A stretch of 64,000 nucleotides of DNA from a virus: the IMG/VR virus record IMGVR_UViG_3300032268_000759, positions 1-64,000 of that record. One strand, written 5' to 3'. Below the pieces are notes generated by a model. That model worked only from the letters and a program-made list of their open reading frames with translations, searched no databases and was not told the origin of the DNA. This document shows, one piece after another, positions 36,814-47,600 of the stretch (position 1 is its first letter; each line of letters opens with the position of its first letter). The translations under genes and the position numbers were made by a program.

Positions 36814-37515
36814 ATGACTAAAGTAAAGAAAAAATCAGTTCAATATTTTACATCTGCTACAGAGGCAGCTATTGTAGAGTATAATAAAAGTGAGTCATTT
36901 AAAGATAAAAGTAAAATATATTACGAACGGATACATCCTGCTTTTCTTAAGTTAACAGAAAATATAATTCATACCTTTAAATTCTACTATACTGAAGTAG
37001 ATAATATAGAGGATTTACAACATGAGGTTATAACATTCCTATTATCAAAAATCCATCTATTCAACCCAGATAAAGGCGCTAAAGCCTACTCTTACTTTGG
37101 AACAATAGCAAAGCGTTACCTTATAATATCTAATGCTAAAAACTATAAAAAACGAGTAGATAAAGTGCCTATTGAAGATATAAGTGAAGATGAACGTCAT
37201 TCTTATATTATTGATCCAAATGTTGGGAGCCATGAAAAATTATATTGGTTCATAGATCAATATGTAGAACATTGTACTAATAATATATTTAAGATGTTCC
37301 CTAAAGAAATAGATGCCAAAATAGCAGATGCTATTCTTGAATTATTTCGTAAACGTGAACATATTGATATATTTAATAAAAAAGCATTATACATATATAT
37401 CCGTGAAATAATTGATGCTAAGACACCTAAAATAACAAAAATAGCTAATACATTATACTCTACATTTAAAAATGGGTATGCTTTTTATTTAGAATATGGA
37501 TATGTAAAGTTTTGA
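36814..37515 (+). CDS. gp55-like late sigma factor
   Basis: The segment VDNIEDLQHEVITFLLSKIH, then FNPDKGAKAYSYFGTIAKRY, corresponds to sigma-70 region 2, the part kept in T4 gp55, which redirects RNA polymerase to late promoters. The length (233 aa) fits gp55-like proteins, and no region 4 is visible. Location immediately before the baseplate operon, whose first gene follows a late-type motif, supports the role. Confidence 0.82.
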   Translation: MTKVKKKSVQYFTSATEAAIVEYNKSESFKDKSKIYYERIHPAFLKLTENIIHTFKFYYTEVDNIEDLQHEVITFLLSKIHLFNPDKGAKAYSYFGTIAKRYLIISNAKNYKKRVDKVPIEDISEDERHSYIIDPNVGSHEKLYWFIDQYVEHCTNNIFKMFPKEIDAKIADAILELFRKREHIDIFNKKALYIYIREIIDAKTPKITKIANTLYSTFKNGYAFYLEYGYVKF

Positions 37516-37522
37516 TCTATTT

Positions 37523-37532
37523 ATATTTATAA
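37523..37532 (+). promoter_or_regulatory. Late-type motif ATATTTATAA before the baseplate operon
   Basis: Lies 19 bases before the ATG at 37552 and 7 bases after the sigma-factor stop. Best-placed late promoter in the window because a long structural operon follows. Confidence 0.6.
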
Positions 37533-37551
37533 TTAAATAATTAACATAAAT

Positions 37552-37893
37552 ATGAGTGATTTTGATAAAATAGTATTTGGTAAAACTAAATTTTCTGATT
37601 TGTTGGAAGAAATATATGATAACCAAAAGAAAAAAGCTCGTCAAATTTCCGCTTTAATAACTGAATTAAAACCATTAGTAGGTGATATAGGTGATGCTAC
37701 ATTAATTGTTCCTTTAATAAAAGAATATCTTGAAATAGATGTTAAAAATGATGAGCAACTAATTAAAATAGCTACAATCATCCAGCGAGCTATGAATAAT
37801 GCTACTCCAACTGATGATGGATTTGGTATTTCTGAAGCTGAAAAAGCTCAATTATTAGCAGATATTAATAAAGTTAGTAAAGAAGATAAATAA
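37552..37893 (+). CDS. Conserved T4-like structural-region protein, 113 aa
   Basis: MSDFDKIVFGKTKFSDLLEE with helices ARQISALITELKPLVGDIGD. First gene of the baseplate operon; no known function. Overlaps the next ATG by one base. Confidence 0.65.
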   Translation: MSDFDKIVFGKTKFSDLLEEIYDNQKKKARQISALITELKPLVGDIGDATLIVPLIKEYLEIDVKNDEQLIKIATIIQRAMNNATPTDDGFGISEAEKAQLLADINKVSKEDK

Positions 37894-39134
37894 TGGCTAA
37901 ATTTAGAGAAGGTCAAGGAGCAATAAATAATGTTCATAACTCAACTCCATATGATAATGTTTTAGCAGGTTTATCTCAAAAGATTAAGTCAGTAGACACT
38001 AATGTAGTTAGAGTTAAAAGTATTATTCTTGATCCAACTCATCCTAGATATGATGAGTTAGGTGGAGAAAATAGTATTGGTACTATTATATTTGATGACA
38101 ATATTGAAATACCTAATATTAGTAATGATATTAGTGCATTTCCATATGCTCGTCCATTATATAGTAATATAAAACATTATCCTTTAATTAATGAATTAGT
38201 TTATATTTTTAGATTTCCTTCAAATGAAATAGGAAAAAATACAGCTCTTAAACAAATATATTATGCAGATGTAGTTTCATTATGGAACCATCCCCATCAT
38301 AATGCTTATCCAGACACACCTAATGCTTTACCTCCATCACAAGATAAAGATTATACAGAAACTGAAGCAGGTAGTGTTAGACGAGTAACAGATCAATCTA
38401 CTGAAATAAATTTAGGTGTTACATTTAAAGAACGAGATAATATACATCCTCTAACTCCATTTGAAGGAGATTTTATAACAGAAGGAAGATGGGGTAATAG
38501 TATTAGATTAGGTTCTACTGTTAAGGATACATCTAATAATTGGTCAGTCACAGGTACAGATGGAGATCCAATTATTATTTTTCGTAATGGTCAAGGAAAA
38601 CAAAATAATGATGGATGGGTTCATATTACTGAAGATATAAATAATGATGAATCATCTATTTATCTAACTAGTACTCAACAAATACCAATAAAAGCATCAA
38701 GTACTAATTATACTAGTTATAAAACTCAACCTGATAATCCAAGTCAATACTCAGGTAAACAAATAATATTAAATTCAGGTCGTTTAATACTAAATAGTAC
38801 TAATGACCATATACTCCTTACCTCTAATAAAACTATTAATTTAAACGCGGTATCCTCAATTAATATTGACAGTCCTACAACTATAATACAATCAAAATCA
38901 GTATTATTAGGTGGTAAAAACGCTACTGAATCTATATTATTAGGTGATACTACTATTAATTTATTAGTTGGATTAGTTGATCAATTAACTGCTTTAACTC
39001 AGGCCTTAACTACAGTAATGCCAGATGCTGGTCCTGCTGTTAGCCCCGCAGCAATTCAGTTAATACCATACTTAACCCAGTTAAGATTACAACTACGTAA
39101 TACTACACTCTCAAAAATAAGTAAAACATTATAA
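37893..39134 (+). CDS. gp5-like baseplate hub/central spike protein
   Basis: Residues 40-180 resemble an OB-like domain with the PFEGDFITEGRWGNSIRLGS motif that I associate with T4-like spike proteins. The C-terminal third has short beta repeats (KQIILNSGRLILNSTNDHIL; KTINLNAVSSINIDS) like the triple-stranded beta-helix of gp5. There is no lysozyme domain, unlike T4 gp5. It should form the membrane-piercing spike. Confidence 0.75.
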   Translation: MAKFREGQGAINNVHNSTPYDNVLAGLSQKIKSVDTNVVRVKSIILDPTHPRYDELGGENSIGTIIFDDNIEIPNISNDISAFPYARPLYSNIKHYPLINELVYIFRFPSNEIGKNTALKQIYYADVVSLWNHPHHNAYPDTPNALPPSQDKDYTETEAGSVRRVTDQSTEINLGVTFKERDNIHPLTPFEGDFITEGRWGNSIRLGSTVKDTSNNWSVTGTDGDPIIIFRNGQGKQNNDGWVHITEDINNDESSIYLTSTQQIPIKASSTNYTSYKTQPDNPSQYSGKQIILNSGRLILNSTNDHILLTSNKTINLNAVSSINIDSPTTIIQSKSVLLGGKNATESILLGDTTINLLVGLVDQLTALTQALTTVMPDAGPAVSPAAIQLIPYLTQLRLQLRNTTLSKISKTL

Positions 39135-39988
39135 TGGCTTTAGGAATTGATATAATCACAATCCAAAATTCTATACCTGATAATTTAAAGAGACAGGGTA
39201 TAGATAAGTTATCTAGTGTACTTATTAAAAAAGGTGAGGAGATTAAAACTCAAATTGAACCTAAATTAACACAAGAGATTCAAAAAGCAAAAGATGTATC
39301 ATTATGTGATGATATAGAGAAATTAAATCAATTAATTCAAACTCGAAATAATATAGTAAGTAAATTAAATAGTATATCTAAATTTGTAAATCAAGTATCA
39401 TTAGCATTTACAGGTATATCCACTTTACTTCAATTATTAATATTAGCTAAAAATATATTAGATGTCACTACATTGGCGTCATATATCGCATTAGGTTTTG
39501 CACCTGCGGTACCTGGTGCGGCAATCACTGCTATTGGCACTGTTCAAGATGCTTCAAATAAAATAACATATGATACTTTAGGTGCTTCACGTTTAGAAAA
39601 AGCCCAAAATATAATTGGAGGAGCAGCTATAGCAATAGCAGTATTATCAGCTACTATAAAAAGTGTTATATTATTATTAAATCAATTGGATGCTGAATTA
39701 AGTAAATGTACTAATATAGAATTAGACCCAGTTGATCAAAATTTAATTGATATAAGTAATCAAGTAATTGAAGCTGAAGCTACTATTAATGAGTCAATCT
39801 ATAAAGGATTTACTATTGAAATAGAAACAGTTCCATATGCAAATAATGTAGATCGTTATAAAGCAATTGGAGTTAATAGTGATGGTATTAAGTTAATAGA
39901 AACACCATTATCATTCACAACAAATAAGCAAACTTTAATAGATGAACTAAAATTTATTATTGATAGAGATAATTTAAAAGCTAATTAA
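39134..39988 (+). CDS. Baseplate-region protein with hydrophobic segments, 284 aa
   Basis: Helical N-terminus, then hydrophobic helices (SLAFTGISTLLQLLILA, YIALGFAPAVPGAAITAIG, GGAAIAIAVLSATIKSVILLL) and a beta-rich end (GFTIEIETVPYANNVDRYKA). Similar proteins lie next to the spike gene in T4-like phages of marine bacteria; they may be hub or tape-measure-related. Inference only. Confidence 0.65.
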   Translation: MALGIDIITIQNSIPDNLKRQGIDKLSSVLIKKGEEIKTQIEPKLTQEIQKAKDVSLCDDIEKLNQLIQTRNNIVSKLNSISKFVNQVSLAFTGISTLLQLLILAKNILDVTTLASYIALGFAPAVPGAAITAIGTVQDASNKITYDTLGASRLEKAQNIIGGAAIAIAVLSATIKSVILLLNQLDAELSKCTNIELDPVDQNLIDISNQVIEAEATINESIYKGFTIEIETVPYANNVDRYKAIGVNSDGIKLIETPLSFTTNKQTLIDELKFIIDRDNLKAN

Positions 39989-39992
39989 TTAA

Positions 39993-40002
39993 ATATTTAT
40001 AA
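39993..40002 (+). promoter_or_regulatory. Late-type motif ATATTTATAA
   Basis: 3 bases before the ATG at 40006. Confidence 0.45.
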
Positions 40003-40005
40003 CAA

Positions 40006-40356
40006 ATGAAACCAAGTGAATTTAAACAAATAATTAAAGAATCGGTTAGAGAAGCGATTCAGGATGAACTAAAAGATATACTTTTAGAAGCCCTTAAAAC
40101 TACTAAAACTCAAGTTACAGAACATGTGGTATCTAAAAATATAAATGATGTAATACCAACCGCAGATAAACGTCAAGCTTATATGAATGTATTAAATGAA
40201 ACTGCTGGATTTGCACCAGGCGCTGAAACCATCAGTATGAATACTAATAACATATTCAGACCAACAGGTACTAATACAGCAGCAGAAGGTTCATCATTAC
40301 CACCAGGTGAGGTAGATATGAGTCAAATTATGGGTTTATTAAATCCTAATAAATAA
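40006..40356 (+). CDS. Hypothetical structural protein with capsid-targeting-like N-terminus, 116 aa
   Basis: MKPSEFKQIIKESVREAIQD then KDILLE-AL: an amphipathic N-terminal helix ending in a possible (L/I)xE cleavage site, resembling proteins at 52796, 60046, 62840 and 63705. The rest is polar, Asn/Thr/Gly-rich and probably flexible. Could be a virion or scaffold component. Confidence 0.6.
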   Translation: MKPSEFKQIIKESVREAIQDELKDILLEALKTTKTQVTEHVVSKNINDVIPTADKRQAYMNVLNETAGFAPGAETISMNTNNIFRPTGTNTAAEGSSLPPGEVDMSQIMGLLNPNK

Positions 40357-40883
40357 TGGCATACGGTATATTTTACATATATTGCCACCGTAGAAAAACA
40401 GACGGAAAATGCTTTTATATAGGTAAAGGTACCGGATATAGATATAAACATTCATATGGTAGAAATAACTATTGGAATAATATAGTTAATAAATATGGAT
40501 TCACTTGGGAAATATTAGTAAATAACATCACTGAAGAAAAAGCATTTGAACTTGAATCTATTATTTGTAACCAAATCGGTTACGAAAATTTATGTAATAT
40601 AAATCAAGAAAAAGGAAATGGAGGATGGACTAGATCTGATGAAACCATTTTTAAATTAAAAAAACCAAAACCTAAAGGATTTGGTGATAAAATTAGTAAA
40701 ACTAAAACTAAATATATTGTATTGCAATATTCTTTAGATAATATATTTATTAAAGAATGGGATAATACATATGAAGCTGCTGAATATGTAGATGGAAATG
40801 CAACAGCTATAAGAGGATGTTGCACAGGAGAAAGAAAAACAGCTAATGGATATATTTGGAAATATAAATTAAAAACAACATGA
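40356..40883 (+). CDS. GIY-YIG homing endonuclease
   Basis: IFYIYCHRRKTDGKCFYIGK is the GIY...YIG motif pair; GTGYRYKHSYGRN, FTWEILVNNI and ITEEKAFELE supply the remaining Arg and Glu. Residues 125-172 (IKEWDNTYEAAEYVDG then GCCTGERKTANGYIWKYK) form a NUMOD1-type DNA-binding module. Free-standing homing endonucleases move into essential phage genes; this one sits between baseplate genes and its stop overlaps the gp25-like ATG. Confidence 0.85.
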   Translation: MAYGIFYIYCHRRKTDGKCFYIGKGTGYRYKHSYGRNNYWNNIVNKYGFTWEILVNNITEEKAFELESIICNQIGYENLCNINQEKGNGGWTRSDETIFKLKKPKPKGFGDKISKTKTKYIVLQYSLDNIFIKEWDNTYEAAEYVDGNATAIRGCCTGERKTANGYIWKYKLKTT

Positions 40884-41287
40884 GCTACGGAGCTAAAAAA
40901 ATATTTCCTATTGATAAGAAACCTAGAGTAGCCATAGGTGTGGGTATTCCTTTTAATCAACCTGGAGTATTTAGTTCTACTTATTTAACTCAAGATGCTA
41001 TTAAAACTAATTTAATTAATTATTTTCTTACTAATGCTGGTGAAAGATATATGAATCCTTCATTTGGAGGAAATTTAAGACAATTCATATTTCAACAAAT
41101 AACTAATGGTAATATTGATTTTTTAAAAGAAGATATTCAAACAAAAATAAATCAATATTTCCCTAGTGTAATAATAGGTAATTTAGATATATTACAAGAC
41201 ACTGATAATAATACTATAACTGTACAATTGTATTATTCAATAGCAGATACAGGTATAAATGATAACTTACAATTAGAATTTCAATAA
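40880..41287 (+). CDS. gp25-like baseplate wedge protein
   Basis: LINYFLTNAGERYMNPSFGG is the characteristic gp25/GPW motif, and the length (135 aa) matches T4 gp25 (about 130). It initiates sheath assembly at the baseplate wedge. The stop overlaps the gp6-like gene by one base. Confidence 0.9.
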   Translation: MSYGAKKIFPIDKKPRVAIGVGIPFNQPGVFSSTYLTQDAIKTNLINYFLTNAGERYMNPSFGGNLRQFIFQQITNGNIDFLKEDIQTKINQYFPSVIIGNLDILQDTDNNTITVQLYYSIADTGINDNLQLEFQ

Positions 41288-43143
41288 TGGCTGAAAAAAA
41301 AGACATAAGATATATTAATAGAGAATTTGGTGAATTGAAAACAGCGCTTATCAATTATACTAAAACCTATTTTCCAAACACATATAATGATTTTAGTCCA
41401 TCATCTCCAGGTACAGCTTTTATAGAAATGGCTGCTTATGTAGGTGATGTATTATCATTTTATCAAGATAATCAATTTCAAGAAACATTTTTACAATATG
41501 CTAGACAAGCTAATAATTTATATGAATTAGCTTATATGTTTGGCTATAAGCCAAATGTAACAGGTGTATCAACAACTAATATAGATGTATATCAACAATT
41601 ACCTTCTATAACTAGTGGTAGTGTTCAAATACCTGATTTTTCTTATGCTTTATATTTTGCTCCAAATTCATTAGTAAAAGCAAATTTATCAGGTTCAACA
41701 AGTTTCTTAATTCAAGATCCTATTGACTTTACAGTATCAAGTTCAGGAGATCCAACTGAAATAACAGTATATAGTATAAGTGGAGATCAACCTACAAGTT
41801 TCTTATTAAAGAAAACTCGTAAAGCAATTTCATCTACTGTTAATGCAACTACCTTCACTTTTAATGACCCAGTTCCATTTTCAACAGTTGAAATAAATAC
41901 TGAAAATATTGTTGGTATAATAGAAGTAATGGATAGTGATGGTAATCAATGGTATGAAGTAGATTATTTAGCTCAAGAAACAGTATTTGATTCAATAAAA
42001 AATACAAATGTTAATGATCCTAATTTTACATTAAGTAATGATACTCCATATCTATTAAAATTAAAACAAGTACAACGTAGATTTGCTACTCGTTTTATAA
42101 ATACAGGTTCATTACAAATTCAATTTGGATCAGGTATAGCATTTGAAGATGATGAGACAATAGTACCTAATCCATATAATGTTGGTTTAGGTTTACCATC
42201 AGAGCAAAGTAAATTAACCACCGCATACTCACCTTCAAATTTCATATTTACTAAAACTTATGGTATAGCTCCTTCAGCTACTACTTTAACAGTTATATAT
42301 TTAACAGGAGGAGGAATAAGTTCAAATGTTCCTGCTAATACAATTAATACAATAATAAGTACCCCAAGATTTGTAAATTCTAATTTAGCTTCATCAATTA
42401 TAGCTCAAAGTATACTTGGATCAGTAGCTATAAACAATCCAGAAGCAGCTGATGGAGGACAAGATGGAGACACAGTTGAAGAAATAAGACAAAATTCAAT
42501 AGCAAATTTTGCTACTCAACTTAGAACTGTAACTCAAGATGATTATTTAGTTAGAGCTTTATCAATGCCTTCTAAATATGGAGTTATAGCTAAAGCATAT
42601 ATTGAACCAGTAAGAGCGCAAAATATATCAACAGGTGAAATTCCTGCTACTTTAGATTTATATACTTTATCATATGATTCAAATAACAATCTAAGAACAT
42701 GTTCAACTACTTTAAAACAAAATTTATCTACTTATCTATCTCAATATAGAGTAATAGGTGATTCAATTAGAATTAGAGATGGATTTATTATTAACATAGG
42801 TGTAAATTTTGAAATAATAGTACTGCCAGATTATAATAATAATGATATTATACTTGCTTGTATAACTGCATTACAAAATTATTTTGCTATAGATAAATGG
42901 TTAATTAATCAACCAATTGTTTTAAGAGAATTATATATCTTATTAGATAAAATAGAAGGAGTTCAAACTATTAAAACTATAAATATAGTAAATAAAGTTG
43001 GTACTAGTTTAGGATACTCACAATACGCTTATGATATACAAGGTGCTACACAAAATGGTATTATCTATCCTAGTTTAGATCCATCAGTATTTGAAGTTAA
43101 ATATCCTAACACAGATATTCAAGGTAAAATAGTATCATTATAA
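41287..43143 (+). CDS. gp6-like baseplate wedge protein
   Basis: DFSPSSPGTAFIEMAAYVGD, DVLSFYQDNQFQETFL and NLYELAYMFGY are typical of the gp6/J-like N-terminus, and EEIRQNSIANFATQLRTVTQDDYL of the conserved core. At 618 aa it is close to T4 gp6 (660). Follows the gp25-like gene, as in other T4-like genomes. Confidence 0.9.
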   Translation: MAEKKDIRYINREFGELKTALINYTKTYFPNTYNDFSPSSPGTAFIEMAAYVGDVLSFYQDNQFQETFLQYARQANNLYELAYMFGYKPNVTGVSTTNIDVYQQLPSITSGSVQIPDFSYALYFAPNSLVKANLSGSTSFLIQDPIDFTVSSSGDPTEITVYSISGDQPTSFLLKKTRKAISSTVNATTFTFNDPVPFSTVEINTENIVGIIEVMDSDGNQWYEVDYLAQETVFDSIKNTNVNDPNFTLSNDTPYLLKLKQVQRRFATRFINTGSLQIQFGSGIAFEDDETIVPNPYNVGLGLPSEQSKLTTAYSPSNFIFTKTYGIAPSATTLTVIYLTGGGISSNVPANTINTIISTPRFVNSNLASSIIAQSILGSVAINNPEAADGGQDGDTVEEIRQNSIANFATQLRTVTQDDYLVRALSMPSKYGVIAKAYIEPVRAQNISTGEIPATLDLYTLSYDSNNNLRTCSTTLKQNLSTYLSQYRVIGDSIRIRDGFIINIGVNFEIIVLPDYNNNDIILACITALQNYFAIDKWLINQPIVLRELYILLDKIEGVQTIKTINIVNKVGTSLGYSQYAYDIQGATQNGIIYPSLDPSVFEVKYPNTDIQGKIVSL

Positions 43144-43152
43144 TAAAAGAAA

Positions 43153-44277
43153 ATGGCAATATACAAATTATATCCATATAAAGACGCTACTTTATATTCA
43201 TTCTATCCTAATGCAAACATGGGTTTAGATTCTATATTAGAAGTAGGTAATCCATTAACTATAGATGGCTCATCAGGAGTATTTAGAGCATTATTAGCTT
43301 TTGATCAAACTGAAATAAATAGTATTTTAAACACTAGAATTAGTAGTTCATTATGGCAGGCTAATTTAAAATGTTATATTGCTAATGCTGAAGGTGTAGA
43401 TTTTAGTAGTACTGTATTTGCATACCCAGTATCAGGTACTTGGAGTAATGGTACTGGTCAATTTGGAGATAATCCTATAACTACAGATGGTGTTAGTTGG
43501 GGATGGATAAACTATGAAAGTGGAAGTACTTGGAATATATCAACATTCCCAGCTTATGTAACTGCTTCATTTTTAAATTCAAATAAAGGAGGAGGAAATT
43601 GGTATACAGGTTCATCAAATCCTAATTTAAAAATTCCTGCTTCACAATCATTTGATATTAGAAGTGATAAAGATTTAAATATAGTTGTAACAGATACTGT
43701 TAAAGCTTGGTATAGTGGTTCTTTTAACAATGAAGGATTTATCATTAAATGGAGTGATTCTATTGAATTTAGTAATTTAGAAGCAATTCAACCTGATTTA
43801 AAATTCTTCTCAGTAGATACTCACACAATCTATCCTCCTGAATTAGAATTTAGATGGAGAGACTATATAAATAATACAGGCTCATCAGTACAAACCACAT
43901 TAACTACTTCTCAAATATATGCTTCAGTAATTGAAAACCCAGGATTTTTTTATCCTGAGAGTGTAAATAGATTTAGAATAGAATGTAGACCACAATATCC
44001 AACTCGTGTATACCAAACATCTTCAATATATACAAATAATTTTTATTTACCTACAGCATCATATTACGCTATAAAAGATTTAGATACTAATGAATATGTA
44101 ATTGATTTTGATACTAACTATACTCAAATTAGTGCTGATAGTACAAGTAATTATTTTGACATTTATATGAATGGTTTACAACCAGAACGTTACTATAAAA
44201 TTTTAATTAAAACTACAATAAATAATAGTACAATTATATTAGATAATAATTATTACTTTAAAATAATAAATGGATAA
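43153..44277 (+). CDS. Baseplate/tail protein with DNRLRE-like domain, 374 aa
   Basis: YPYKDATLYSFYPNANMGLD, RALLAFD, and VSGTWSNGTGQFGDNP followed by GVSWGWINYESGSTW are the landmarks of DNRLRE/CBM96-like beta-sandwich domains that bind carbohydrates or structural partners. The C-terminal half is unrecognised. Embedded in the baseplate operon; possible surface-binding role. Confidence 0.65.
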   Translation: MAIYKLYPYKDATLYSFYPNANMGLDSILEVGNPLTIDGSSGVFRALLAFDQTEINSILNTRISSSLWQANLKCYIANAEGVDFSSTVFAYPVSGTWSNGTGQFGDNPITTDGVSWGWINYESGSTWNISTFPAYVTASFLNSNKGGGNWYTGSSNPNLKIPASQSFDIRSDKDLNIVVTDTVKAWYSGSFNNEGFIIKWSDSIEFSNLEAIQPDLKFFSVDTHTIYPPELEFRWRDYINNTGSSVQTTLTTSQIYASVIENPGFFYPESVNRFRIECRPQYPTRVYQTSSIYTNNFYLPTASYYAIKDLDTNEYVIDFDTNYTQISADSTSNYFDIYMNGLQPERYYKILIKTTINNSTIILDNNYYFKIING

Positions 44278-44627
44278 TGGCTCAAGTTGAACTAAATAAA
44301 AGAGTATTCTCAAAAAATCAATACCAAAAGGTAATTGATACTTCTTTTACTCAATTAGTACCTTTAAATCAAACTAATATAACACCAACATCATCTGTTA
44401 CTGTAGATCAATTTTTTGAATCTTACAATCAATTATTCTTTGATATACCTAAATTTGGAGAAGTAAATTCTCATGAGTACCTTATAAAAACAAGTCAAGA
44501 ATATGTTGGTTCAACATTTCAATCAGATGAAATACAAGCATTAATTGATGAAGTTACATTCTTAAGACAACAAAATCTTGATTTACAGCAACAATATCAA
44601 GTAATAAATAACAACCTACCTAAGTAA
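44277..44627 (+). CDS. Small baseplate-operon protein with coiled coil, 116 aa
   Basis: Ends in a coiled coil (IQALIDEVTFLRQQNLDLQQ). Starts and stops overlap its neighbours by one base. Probably a virion or assembly protein; no family is recognised. Confidence 0.6.
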   Translation: MAQVELNKRVFSKNQYQKVIDTSFTQLVPLNQTNITPTSSVTVDQFFESYNQLFFDIPKFGEVNSHEYLIKTSQEYVGSTFQSDEIQALIDEVTFLRQQNLDLQQQYQVINNNLPK

Positions 44628-47600
44628 TGGATAGAATAGTTAATATACAAAATGTAGACCCTACAACTTTAGAGTTACAAAACTACTCTTCTGAGGATCA
44701 AAACCTGATTTCAAGTTTTGAATTGGAAAATTCTTTTACTTCTAGTGTTGACTATATAGAATATACAATATATGACTTCAATCAGAATATATTATTATAT
44801 ACTGATCAATTTTCAAATTATTCAATTATAAACAATAAAGTCCAAATAGATCCAGAAAATGATTTAGTATCATATGGATTTGATGAAGGACAATATATAA
44901 CTAATTATAATTTCTTTAAAAATATATTAGGTTCATCTAATGATAATACCTACTATATATCAGAAATAAGTTCAGATAGAACTGAAGTAAGATTAGATAC
45001 TACATTAATTGATAATATTCTTGTAATATCATCATCAACAGATTTCTCAATTCAATTACAACAATCTAATTATTATAAAGATTTTTATTTAAATTTTGGA
45101 AATAATAATTTAGTAATAGCAAATAATGTTTTATTAGATACATCTGATCCTACTAATCCAACTGTATTAATTAAACTATATGAACCATTACCTACTAATT
45201 TTGATTTAAAAACAGAATTATGGGTAGTTGAATCTATAGCTGATCCTTTATCATATCAAATTAGTATTTCATTAATATTTGATAGTGTAGATAGTGGTAT
45301 ACAATTAAATGGTCCTAATTTTAATATATCAACTAAAGATAGGATTAATAATTCTTCTGAATATGCTAGCTTTAATTCAATAACAAATACTACTTCACAA
45401 TTTGGTAGTTCAAGTTTACGTTATCAATTAAATAGTTTATTAGTAGAAAAAGGAATAGAAATAAATATTGATTATAATAGTTATTATAATTTTGTATTTT
45501 TCTCATCAGCTCAAACTCGATTAGAAAATTTCTATTATAAAATGTCATTACTTGAAGAATATACAGCTAATGCTAAAATGTCTTCAACAGGTTCATCAAG
45601 TACTTCATATTATGTTTCATCAAGTTATAACATATATCAAGCTAAAATAGATGATATTATAACTAATTTTGATGGATATGAATATTTCTTATATTTTGAA
45701 TCAGGTAGTAAATGTTGGCCTAAAACTAATGATGAACAACCATATATTAATGCTACAGTAAATTCATTAGTAGTTCAAAATTGGTTAGCTGAACAATATG
45801 CTAGTGCTTCAGACTATGATAATAATTTAAATCCTAATGCTTTAATAAATACTATTCCTAGTTATCTAAGAGATGATCCTTCAAATTCACAATATGAATT
45901 ATTTGTGGAAATGGTAGGTCAACATTTTGATAGTATCTGGGTTTATATTAAAGATATAGATAATAAATATAACGCTGATAATCGTTTAGATTATGGTGTG
46001 TCTAAGGATTTAGTAGCAGATGTATTAAGAGATTTAGGTGTTAAAATATATCAAAATAACTTCTCTGTAGATGATTTATATACATCATTTATAGGAATAA
46101 CCCCAGGTGGTTCATCTTTACCTTCAACAGGAAATGAATTAATTACTAACTATGTAACAGCTTCTCTATCACCTTATGTACTACCAGGATATGTTATCAC
46201 AGGATATGTTAATGGTAAACCTATTATAGTACCATTAGATGATATTAATAAATCAATATATAAACGTATATATCATAATGTACCTTACTTATTTAAGAAA
46301 AAAGGTACTATTGAAGGACTAAGAGCATTAATAACTTTATATGGTATTCCTGATACTATTTTAAGGATAAATGAATTTGGAGGTAAAAATAAAGATAATT
46401 CTAATGACTGGGATCAATGGCAAAACCAATATAATTACTCATTATATTCATCACTTGTAGATAATTATCCTACATCTGAAAGTGGAAGTGTTTATGGTAG
46501 TGGTACATATGGTACTTCAGTTTATACCTCAACTTCAAATAAATCAGGGGTTGTTATTATTCCTTGGGATAAATTATCAACAACTAATACCAGCCCAGCA
46601 TCAATAGCTTTTAGATTTAAAACAGAAGGTGTTTCTTTTTTCTATCCTAGTCAATCATTATTATTTAATGAATTATCATTAGGTGGTAATGCTTTTAGTT
46701 TAGTATTAGAACGCTCAGAATCAATATATGGAACCTACTCAGGTTCAGGTGCTCCAATCTCACCAACATATGATTGGGGTACATTAAAATTAATACTACC
46801 AGATACATCAGTATCATGTAGTGTTTATTTACCTTTATTTAATAGTGGTTGGTGGTCAGTATTAGTAACTCGAACTAATTCAACTCACAGTTTATATGTT
46901 AAAAACAAAATAAATAATGGAGAGGATGGAAACCAATTAGGTTTTCAAGCATCATCTAGTGTGATATCTTCAAATCCAAGTTGGAATAATGTTGGTAATT
47001 CATATTTAGGTGGATTCAGATCAGGAGTAACCAGTAGTCTTATATCAGGTAAAATTTATACTCCATTTTTAGGTACTTTTCAAGAATTTAGATATTATAG
47101 TTTACCACTAAATGAAGGTACATTTGATGATTTTGTAATGAATCCTTACTCTATAGAAGGAAATACAATTGATGGTGCTCAATCATCAGTTGAAATTCTT
47201 AAATTAAGAGCACCATTAGGTTCAATATTAGATATAGATGTATCACAAAGTGCAAGAACATCAGTTCATCCAAGTTTAACTGTTGTTCCTACTACTTCAT
47301 CATTTTATAATGGTACTAACAATTATACTATAACAGGTAGTTTTCAATTTGTATCAAATACTGAAACTATATTTTTAGATCAATTCCCAGCTGGTATAAG
47401 AAATACTATTAATAATAAAATTAAAATAGCTCAAACTATTTTACCAACGGGAGATACATTATCACCTTATATTAGAATACAACAAGATTCACCTGTAAGT
47501 GGTAGTTATACTAAAGATTTAAATTTATTAGAAGTAGCATTTTCCCCACAAAATGAAATAAATGAGGATATTATAGCTCAATTAGGGTATTTTAACTTAG

